Source: Symbiodinium natans (Eukaryota; Sar; Dinophyceae; Suessiales; Symbiodiniaceae). Taken from it: a stretch of DNA of 64,000 nt. Shown here one piece after another: positions 56,936 to 64,000 of this stretch. The stretch is from assembly GCA_905221605.1 (NCBI GenBank), contig CAJNDS010000236.1, forward strand, positions 705,501 through 769,500. Reading direction: 5' to 3'. The notes beneath the pieces are model-generated. The model was not told the origin of the DNA and did not search any database. It was given only the letters and a program-made list of their open reading frames with translations. Numbering within the stretch: the first letter of the stretch is position 1; each line of letters opens with the position of its first letter. Position numbers and translations under genes: made by a program.

Positions 56936-57031
56936 TTGGGGTTTTCGGGTTTTCGGGTTTTCGGGTTTTCGGGTTTTCGGGTTTTCGGGTTTTGGGTTTA
57001 AGGCTTAGGGTTTAGGGTTTAGGGTTTAGGG
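56936..57031 (+). repeat. (TTTTCGGG)n then (TTTAGGG)n
   Basis: Six TTTTCGGG octamers followed by heptamers. Confidence 0.95.
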
Positions 57032-57194
57032 AGGGGGATAGGGGATAATTTCGCTGCCTTGGGAGGTCGTGGCACAGGTGCAGACGTGGGACGTCCTCGA
57101 GGAGGCCCAAGGCAGGGCCCCAAACCCTGCGAACTCAATCCTTAGCCTTCTCAAGCTTGTTCCAAGCACCTAAACTCCTCAACATATGTTTAAA

Positions 57195-57265
57195 AAATAT
57201 GTATATATATATATACACACGCATATATATATATATACTCGGTTGTATATATCTCTATCTCTCTC
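57195..57265. repeat. (TA)n and (CT)n microsatellites
   Basis: TA, CA and CTCT repeats. Confidence 0.9.
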
Positions 57266-57540
57266 TTTTTACATTTACGCATCTGCCATTGCACTACGCT
57301 CCTTAGACATTACCATTGCTTCTACATTACCGCCAGTGAACATATGTGTGGGAAAGCCTAGGCTTGCAGGGACGTTCGGGGAGCAGCAAAGGTTGCCATG
57401 CTGGCGATAAGAAACATTGTAGGGTTGAGGGCGTAGGGTTAATAGAAATGTTAAGAATTTAGGGCTAGCTAGGGGAGAAAGGGCTAGCTAGGGCACAGTT
57501 TGTTTCATACAACGCCTCCTGCCCTGTTTCTGCACGTTGC

Positions 57541-57900
57541 GTGGGGCCCAACCTCAGTGGCCTAGGCCTGCTCAACGCTCTGAAGAAAGGAGATGTTCAA
57601 GGCCGAATCTGTGTCTGTGATGCTGCAGCCAGCGGTTGCTGCTGGTTCTGCCCTGGGCGTTCTATCAAAATCGCCCGAACTCCCAGATTCTGCTGGGAAT
57701 TAGGTCCGGGTTCTCTTCAGGGATCAGAGATGTGGCGCGTTTCTTGCGCCGGGGCGCCCAAGACCGCCACCCGGAAGCCTCCAGCTTTGCACGATGTTCC
57801 TTGTCCTTGTTGAGCCCAGAGCATCTGCGAGGCGACGCGAACTCAGCCGAGACCATGCAGGTGCTGAAGCGGCTCGGTGACGAGGTCCCAAGTTATTTGG
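57541..57900 (+). CDS. hypothetical exons
   Basis: GPNLSGLGLLNALKKGDVQG at 57544 and AETMQVLKRLGDEVPS at 57846, before an inserted G run, look like exon pieces; exact edges unclear. Confidence 0.35.
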
Positions 57901-58452
57901 GGGGAGGGGGGGGGGGGGCCGATGTTTGAGGTTTTGGGCGGGCCTTGAGGGGTTCAGGATAGGCCCACACTTGGCAGGCAGCCAAGCAGCTGGATGCCAT
58001 CTCCACAACACACGTGAAGGAATCCAACGCGAAGGAGCCTGTCTTGAAGGGTCTGCCGTTTGAGAGTTGTGTCAGTGTGCCACTGAAGCCACCACCACCC
58101 CGAGGCAAAAAAAGTCCAGTCAGCTCTTGACTCAACCGAACAGGAACTCCTGGGACCTATATGTTTAACCCCTCTAGAAGCTCAGAACCCTCAAGCCGAC
58201 CGGAGGAGAAGCCGGAGCAGAGGGATGCTGGCTGCCAGACTATCTTCCGTTTGGGCGGCATGGCCTGGCGCCCTAGGAACAGGTCTTTGCAGGAAGGTTA
58301 GATGATCTCTGCAGGGGGGGGGGGAAGAACATCGTAAGGTATCACTAGCAGGCCGCAGCTAAGCCCAACACATCCCTGACCGACCAAGGCATGGCATGCC
58401 AATCCAGCCGTGCAAAAGCTGACTCTTGGCAGCGATGTGGGTTCAGTTTGTG

Positions 58453-58567
58453 ACTAGGACCGGGAGTAGGCCCCTTTTTCCTGGTTTTTAGGGTTGGGGT
58501 TCCCTTATAATCCACTTAAAACCAAAAAGGGTACCCTTGTTATTCCTAGCTTACTCCCGGGTCTAGG
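58453..58567. repeat. foldback element
   Basis: Ends CTAGGACCGGGAGTAGG and CTTACTCCCGGGTCTAG. Confidence 0.7.
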
Positions 58568-58934
58568 TGAAGGTGGTACCCTGCTTGATTGATGTTGAGG
58601 CCCGAGTCTCAATTCGACAAAATTCTGTGCAGGAAGGAAGAAAACAACAATACAAAGGTTGAACATAGTCAAGAAAAGCAACTTCATGCCTAGGGCCTAC
58701 ATTCTTAAATTTTAAATTCGGGTGTCTAGAGCCCTTCCATCTCGGTGCAAGTCTCAGTCGCTTTTGAAGGAGGGTCGCCTTCGTAGCGCAAAGCAGCTCA
58801 GCAACGTCTTGTGGCGGACCTTCTCCAGAAATATACCTGTTAATGACGAAGAAGGAGTACATTTTAAATGAATGGAAGCTGTCCCAACAGAGCGTTGACA
58901 AACACTGACACCTCTGAGGCTTGAGGAGTTTCAT
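58563..58934 (-). CDS. hypothetical minus-strand ORF
   Basis: Includes VINRYISGEGPPQDVAELLC then ATKATLLQKRLRLAPRWKG. Unrecognised, one of few minus candidates. Confidence 0.35.
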   Translation of the reverse strand: MKLLKPQRCQCLSTLCWDSFHSFKMYSFFVINRYISGEGPPQDVAELLCATKATLLQKRLRLAPRWKGSRHPNLKFKNVGPRHEVAFLDYVQPLYCCFLPSCTEFCRIETRASTSIKQGTTFT

Positions 58935-59051
58935 TTTCGATTAAGAGCGTCGTCGGGAAAACACACACGCACTTATGGCAACTTGTGGGCACAATCGGAT
59001 GCCGCATTCTCGCACAGACATGTTGCGGCTGACAGCTTCCCTCCCTGAAGC

Positions 59052-59159
59052 ATCCCTTTGGTTCGCCTGAGGTTGGAGGAGCTGATGAAGGCCGGGAAAG
59101 AAGCGAAGTCGAGTCGTTCTGACAAGGGACTGCATGAGATCATGCGAGGGATTTTGTGA
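59052..59159 (+). CDS. candidate exon
   Basis: It reads IPLVRLRLEELMKAGKEAKS then SRSDKGLHEIMRGIL to TGA. Confidence 0.5.
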   Translation: MPLVRLRLEELMKAGKEAKSSRSDKGLHEIMRGIL

Positions 59160-59255
59160 GAACACCTCGTTCGTGTTCGGCTCATCGAGGCGATCCCATC
59201 AACTCTTCCCCGATTGTGTCTGGAGTGTTGGAGTTTTGCGGCATGATGCGCTTTT

Positions 59256-59647
59256 TTGTGCTTTGGCTCGAGCGCGGGGCCCTTCCCCCGCAGCTGCGTC
59301 TCTCAAGCATGCCTGTACAAACCCCGCAGCAACCGGTGGTGGTGGCGAGGCAAGTCTTCCGATTCTTGCATCGTGCGGGTGGCCTTGCCGACGCGCACTA
59401 CGTCACAGGCAAGTACCTGGATTCGGCTGGCACGCTTTGCATATTCTTGCCTAGCTACCTCGAGCACCATGAACGAGCCTGCGCAGCCAAGGTATCGGTG
59501 CAAGAAGCAGTGGCTACTAGACTTCGAAGGTGGAAATGTCTTCGAGGCCCCAGCACATGTCAGCCGCACCCCCAACCCTCGATTTCTTCAACTCCCTCAG
59601 GGGGTTTCCCAGATTGTCCTCAACCAATTAAGCCCTTAGAGCCTTAG
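59256..59647 (+). CDS. hypothetical ORFs (two frames)
   Basis: One frame reads VVVARQVFRFLHRAGGLADA then HYVTGKYLDSAGTLCIFLPS; the other, further right, KKQWLLDFEGGNVFEAPAHV then SRTPNPRFLQLPQGVSQIV. Probably two exons in different frames. Confidence 0.45.
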
Positions 59648-60161
59648 ATGCAGACGTGGGCAGGAAGACGGTGATAAGCTCAAGCTCAAGGGAGGTGCCT
59701 TTGCCGTGGCTGCAGCCGCCGCCGCAGCTGGTCGAGTTAGCAGAAAGGCTGGCCGCAGGACCTTTTTGCGAGATAAGACCACGCTGACAGTGTAAGAACA
59801 TCAAGGATGTCTAAGAGGTGTTGCCTTTCATGGCATTGCGGAATATGTCGGTCGGTCTCTGTTCAAAGCGTGCCCCAAAAAGTTGGTGAGGGGCTAAGCC
59901 ATTCAGAAACCCTGACCCCATCCCACTTTCCGCTGTACGGCACAGGAGCTCGCCGGCGCACTTGCTCACGAAAGCAGGCTTCGCCACCCAGAAGGCGCCC
60001 GAGAGGCGCCTGAGGCAGCGTCCCTCGTCGCAACGATGTTAGGGTTCGCTCATTTTGTGCAGCTTCCCTAAATTCTAGGGTCCCTTTTTTGTGGGGCTCC
60101 TCTTACAATACGGAGCCTTCAAACGGATACCCAGGCAGGGCCGCTGATGTAGAGAGTAGAG

Positions 60162-60162
<1 letters not shown>

Positions 60163-60199
<37 letters not shown>

Positions 60200-60200
60200 T
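60163..60200. repeat. poly-C tract
   Basis: About 36 consecutive C. Confidence 0.97.
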
Positions 60201-60434
60201 ACATGAGCAGCAGCGCTGTGATCTCCACACCCAGCATCTACTGCCTATAGCTCCCTTAGGAATTACTTTGTAATTGCTTGTTTAATTTTCAAGAGAATAT
60301 GAACAATACTGCTGTTACTAAGGTTCTAGGTGAGTATAGCTGTCCACCTGCAGCCTTGCACGAGGCATTGAGGGCCTCCTGATGTCTGCCGGCGACGGGG
60401 TGCTTCCCTTCAAGGCCCACCAGAAGAAATTGTA

Positions 60435-60911
60435 GTGGGAACACCTCACGACTACCGGACTACCAGTCAGAAGGAAGGTTTTATAGGCTCAGGGAACAAA
60501 AAGAGTGGCGACCACACAGTTGTACTGCAAGGATCTGGCACTCCTTGGCAGCATGTCTATAGTTCTCGGTGCAAGCCTCAGGCGGTGCTCCGGGCTTTGG
60601 CCCTGAGGCCCTCGCACGCATTGACCCGATGGCTTCCCAACGCAGATTTCCGCATGGCGCCCAACGGGGACTGCTGGTTACCGGTTCTTGCTGAGTTGCG
60701 ACCTTTGTGTTTTTTATTCTGTAGAATCCGGTCAGTGACATCATCTCTGACATCTCCATCCCGGGCCTTCCCCAACTTCCTGCAAAAAAAGTATCGCGAG
60801 GACCTGTGGCTTGACAGCTACCGCCTCTTCCACTTCAGGCTCTATCGTGCGCTGCGCGCGGCAGCCTTCATCACGGAGCCCGACGTAGGGTTTGGGATCA
60901 TCGCCGCATAG
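60435..60911 (+). CDS. hypothetical ORF
   Basis: 158 codons. The last part reads FPNFLQKKYREDLWLDSYRL then FHFRLYRALRAAAFITEPDV and looks exonic; the first part may be intron. Confidence 0.45.
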   Translation: MGTPHDYRTTSQKEGFIGSGNKKSGDHTVVLQGSGTPWQHVYSSRCKPQAVLRALALRPSHALTRWLPNADFRMAPNGDCWLPVLAELRPLCFLFCRIRSVTSSLTSPSRAFPNFLQKKYREDLWLDSYRLFHFRLYRALRAAAFITEPDVGFGIIAA

Positions 60912-61034
60912 TCGGATTTAGGGCTTAGAGGGTTTAGGAGCTACTGTGGCTACACAGGTTCGAGGGCATTGTTTCCATGCAGGCACATAGCACATTCTTG
61001 GCGCTCTCCCAACAAGCCCTAACAGCCGATAACG

Positions 61035-61330
61035 CCCGCCCCCCCCCCTCCGCCCCCCCTCCCCCCCCCCCCACCCCCCCCCACCCCCTTCCCCCCCCCT
61101 CCCCTCCCCCCCCCCCATCCCCCCCCACATCCCCCCCCCCCTTCCCCCCCCCTCCCACCCCCCCCCACCCTCCCCCCCCCCCAAAAAAAAACTAAGAAAG
61201 TAAATTCATAAACATGTGTACATATAGAGACATATCTATGTATGTATATATACATATACACCTATGTACAAGCTACATACTTTTGTATATATATATATAT
61301 ATATATTTATATATGTGGAGAGAGAGAGAG
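61035..61330. repeat. poly-C, poly-A, (TA)n, (GA)n compound
   Basis: About 150 bp of C runs, then nine A, TA repeats and (GA)n: the mirror image of 40330-40441. Confidence 0.95.
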
Positions 61331-61372
61331 AGAGCATTTTCATTCATAAGACACCAAGGCCCGTGCCAAGAA

Positions 61373-61429
61373 TCCTCCCCACCATGAATCAAAGCGAGTT
61401 ATCCCAATTCCCAGCATGCCCTGCTTCGG
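61373..61429 (+). CDS. candidate exon
   Basis: It reads LPTMNQSELSQFPACPASV into (TTTAGGG)n. Confidence 0.4.
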
Positions 61430-61545
61430 TAGGGTTTAGGGTTTAGGGTTTAGGGTTTTAGGGTTTTAGGGTTTTAGGGTTTTAGGGTTTTAGGGTTTTA
61501 GGGTTTTAGGGTTTTAGGGTTTTAGGGTTTTAGGGTTTAGAGTTT
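61430..61545 (+). repeat. TTTAGGG then TTTTAGGG array
   Basis: Three heptamers followed by ten TTTTAGGG octamers. A degenerate array follows at 61592-61630. Confidence 0.97.
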
Positions 61546-61649
61546 AGCTCTCTTCGTCTCTCTCCATTCAGAAACCCCGAGTACTTCGGGTTAAGGGCTT
61601 AGGGTTTAGGGCTAGGGTTTAGGGCTTCGGGTAGTCATACTGGTAGCGA

Positions 61650-62120
61650 CGGCAAGACTAATGAGCATTCCGTGGCAATACTCGTTAGGGTAGCATAGTA
61701 CTCGCACTACTGCTTTGTCAATAACCAGGATAACAGTAATACAATTCCTAAACATAACCAAGCACTAAGAAACATAATCTGAGTCATAACAATACAGGCA
61801 AATAACATCATCCCCGTAGGTTAGCCAAAATAGGAAGAATGGGACTTTGTGATAAGAAAATTCAAAAGGAATCAAGAATAACCCTAATCAGCAATAAATA
61901 GCGAATATTTGTCAGACGACTAGTACAAAAACAAAACAACCGAATAGCACCAACACAATAGTCGTCATAATTCGAAACAAGAATAACAATCACATAGAAG
62001 CGCGAAACATAGGAAGAGCAGCAAGAATTGCCCTAATAGTCATCATACAGCAACAAACCCAACATCAGCCAGAAGATTTTCTTGAAACCGGGAAACATAG
62101 CAGGAAACCGGACACCGAAT
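61650..62120. other. A-rich, G-poor island
   Basis: Composition differs sharply from the surroundings; CAAGAATAACCCTAAT and CAAGAATTGCCCTAAT recur. No gene seen. Confidence 0.6.
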
Positions 62121-62141
62121 ATTTGCCATAAGACTCCCTTT

Positions 62142-62198
62142 CAAGAATCGTGAAATCAGACAGAGGCTGCGAGAAGAGGAGGGAGTCAGCAGAGTACT
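62142..62198 (+). CDS. candidate exon
   Basis: After AGACTCCCTTTCAAG it reads NREIRQRLREEEGVSRVL into (TTTAGGG)n (62199-62246). Confidence 0.5.
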
Positions 62199-62679
62199 AG
62201 GGTTTAGGGTTTAGGGTTTAGGGTTTAGGGTTTAGGGTTTAGAGGGTGTGAACTGGAGGAGCGAGATGGCGAGGCGCCACTTCAGGAGCTGATGGAGTGA
62301 CGCGCCTGCAAAGGTTTTTTTTTTTTTATCAGGGTCTAGGGTTTGGGGGTTTAGGGTTTAGGGTTTAGGGAGAGTCCTGGAAAAACAAGAAAAGGGGGAG
62401 CAGAGGATTTTGGGTTTATAGGGGTTGCGATCGAGGATTTAGGGTCAAGCAAAGGCCCCTTGTTTGAGCGAGAGCCAAAAGGATTACAATCGGGGTTGTG
62501 GGCGGACTTTCTGGATTCCGAGCAGGTAGCTCGAAGCACTGATACGTTCCGAGCTTTGTAGGGTAGGGGGCTGCTTTGCGAGCATCTCCTTTATAAGGTA
62601 TAGACGGTTTAGGGTTTAGGGTTTAGGGTTTTGGGGGCGCTTTGGGGCTTTTTGAGTGTGAGTCTTTGAGCCTTTGCAG

Positions 62680-62752
62680 TGCTCAGGGTGAAGTCGACAG
62701 CTTGCATAATCTGGACGCAGAGTTCACATGGCCCTTAGCAAGAACGGACTGA
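62680..62752 (+). CDS. candidate exon
   Basis: The acceptor TTTGAGCCTTTGCAG precedes AQGEVDSLHNLDAEFTWPLA then RTD to TGA, next to (CCCTAAA)n (62758-62799). Confidence 0.55.
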
Positions 62753-62861
62753 AATCCTGACCCTAAACCCTAAGCCCTCAACCCTAAACCCTAAACCCTG
62801 GAGTTATCCCAGAGGGGGTCTGCTAGGCGGATGGCAAAAACCCTAAACTCCTCTTTGTGAG

Positions 62862-62979
62862 GTACCTCTACCGCCCCTCCGAGCTTCAAGACATCGAGGA
62901 GGCGAGGAATGACACGCTTGCCATTCTCGGTTTTGCAGGGGCAGCGCAAGAGCATCAATCCAGCCCGAGGAGGTCACGT
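62862..62979 (+). CDS. candidate exon
   Basis: The acceptor CTCCTCTTTGTGAG precedes YLYRPSELQDIEEARNDTLA then ILGFAGAAQEHQSSPRRSR to TAG, directly before a telomeric array. Confidence 0.6.
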
Positions 62980-62980
62980 T

Positions 62981-63083
62981 AGGGTTCAGGGTTCAGGGTT
63001 TATAGGGTTCAGGGTTCAGGGTTTAGGGTTTAGGGTTTAGGGTTTAGGGTTTGGGGTTTAGGGTTTAGGGTTTAGGGTTTAGG
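62981..63083 (+). repeat. telomeric array with TTCAGGG variants
   Basis: About 14 units; arrays also at 62334-62371 and 62607-62633. Confidence 0.95.
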
Positions 63084-63151
63084 GGCCCCCCAAAAGTGCG
63101 CCATCGAAAGTTTGGGATAAGAGCCCTCCGTTCAAACTGGGGCGGGCGGGG

Positions 63152-63238
63152 GGATTCTTTGAAGGGGAGCTGCCCTATATGCTTGAGCTTCAGGGCGCCC
63201 GGGGTGGGCAGAGCACCACCTCAGAGCTCAAACCCTAA
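63152..63238 (+). CDS. candidate exon
   Basis: It reads GFFEGELPYMLELQGARGGQ then STTSELKP to TAA in CCCTAAAA. Confidence 0.5.
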   Translation, partial: GFFEGELPYMLELQGARGGQSTTSELKP

Positions 63239-63344
63239 AACCCTAACCCGCCTGAACCCCAAAGCCCTCAACCCGAAAGCCACACTATAGAGCCCTAAGT
63301 TCCCAAAAACAACTGCAAGCCCTAAACCCTAAACTCCCTTAAAA

Positions 63345-63449
63345 GCTCTGCAAAACGAGGTGGAGTTGACTGACGATGGCCGCCAGAAGTCCTATGAGGC
63401 CGGGCTGGCGCCCAGCGCCCAGGTGGAGGAGTGTCTCGGAGCGAAGTAG
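63345..63449 (+). CDS. candidate exon
   Basis: Just after CCCTAAACCCTAAAC it reads ALQNEVELTDDGRQKSYEAG then LAPSAQVEECLGAK to TAG. Confidence 0.6.
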   Translation, partial: ALQNEVELTDDGRQKSYEAGLAPSAQVEECLGAK

Positions 63450-63455
63450 AGGCAC

Positions 63456-63456
63456 C

Positions 63457-63513
<57 letters not shown>

Positions 63514-63519
63514 TTTTTT

Positions 63520-63559
<40 letters not shown>

Positions 63560-63575
63560 TGGGGGGTGGGGGGGG
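63456..63575. repeat. (TTG)n, poly-T, poly-G compound
   Basis: About 18 TTG units, T runs, then about 30 G. Confidence 0.97.
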
Positions 63576-63868
63576 TGGATTTAGGATCCCTAAACGAAAG
63601 GGTTTTTTCGGGTTTAAAGGGTTTGCAGCGTTTGTTTGGTTGTTAGGGGTCTTGGTAGGGTTATGGGGTTTATCGGGTTTAGGGCTCCATGGCCAAGAAG
63701 GACTCGACCCATTGCAGTAAAGCTTGAGTAGCCAAGGTGGCGCCTGGAGGCCCGGCAGAGGTACTGGCGCAAGGCACCGGACGAGCCAAGAGCGCTGCTG
63801 CCTCCGCCGAAGGAAACCCTGGAGTTTTCCGAAAGCAAGGCGCGCCTGCTCTGAAACCGCTTGGGAAC

Positions 63869-63967
63869 TAGGGTGGGCTACTACGTAGGCCCTGAAGTCC
63901 CCATAATCAACCCTATCAAGGGCCCTTTTGAGAGGTTATAGGGTATAATAATATAATAGCCCGACCT
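63869..63967. repeat. foldback element, probably family C
   Basis: Ends AGGGTGGGCTACTA and TAATAGCCCGACCTA. Confidence 0.55.
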
Positions 63968-64000
63968 AAAGTTCTTATGTGCGAAAGTTTTTGTGGGGCG

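Noticed and set aside
1403-63335. A true chromosome end
   Set aside because: Arrays are short, in both orientations and scattered between coding segments; none is terminal in this window.
1-64000. tRNA, rRNA, snRNA or riboswitch
   Set aside because: No sequence with the conserved boxes or folds was recognised; short RNAs could still be missed by eye.

Overview
What it is. This looks like nuclear DNA of a dinoflagellate, most likely Symbiodiniaceae or a relative. The evidence is (TTTAGGG)n-type telomeric repeats scattered through the whole window, a Ty1/copia element with the extra methyltransferase-like block I associate with dinoflagellate elements, a membrane/PAS-like gene of a family I recall from dinoflagellates, and short exons on one strand. 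No bacterial operon, rRNA, tRNA or CRISPR was seen. The assignment is inference; no database was searched.

Layout. 0.3-17.5 kb: short plus-strand exons of a multi-exon gene (copy 1), interrupted by a complete Ty1/copia retrotransposon at 4386-12846 (205-bp LTRs identical by eye, 5-bp target duplication CATAT). 17.5-20.3 kb: microsatellites and a few exon-like pieces. 20.4-23.7 kb: a LINE with AP endonuclease and reverse transcriptase, broken by one frameshift. 23.8-26.3 kb: exon-like pieces and telomeric arrays. 26.8-36.1 kb: a second, diverged copy of the copy-1 gene (copy 2) with paralogous exons mostly in the same order; a largely uninterrupted membrane/PAS-like gene sits inside it at 27826-29429. 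36-64 kb: many further short plus-strand exons, including a PDZ-like one near 44.2 kb, whose products I cannot name.

How it is put together. Nearly every segment between telomeric arrays holds a 30-150 bp stretch that reads as protein in one frame, often preceded by a pyrimidine-rich tract and AG and sometimes followed by GTAAG or GTGAG. The arrays therefore appear to be intronic. (TTTAGGG)n very often starts within a few bases of an exon end, and (CCCTAAA)n often ends within a few bases of an exon start. About a dozen 60-140 bp foldback elements with terminal inverted repeats, in at least three families, also lie in predicted introns. Comparing the two gene copies shows that arrays, foldbacks and retroelements occupy different introns in each.

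Limits. Exons were found by eye from amino-acid composition, splice-like signals and paralogy. Most are not joined into verified transcripts, and many real exons will be missed or mis-edged by several bases.
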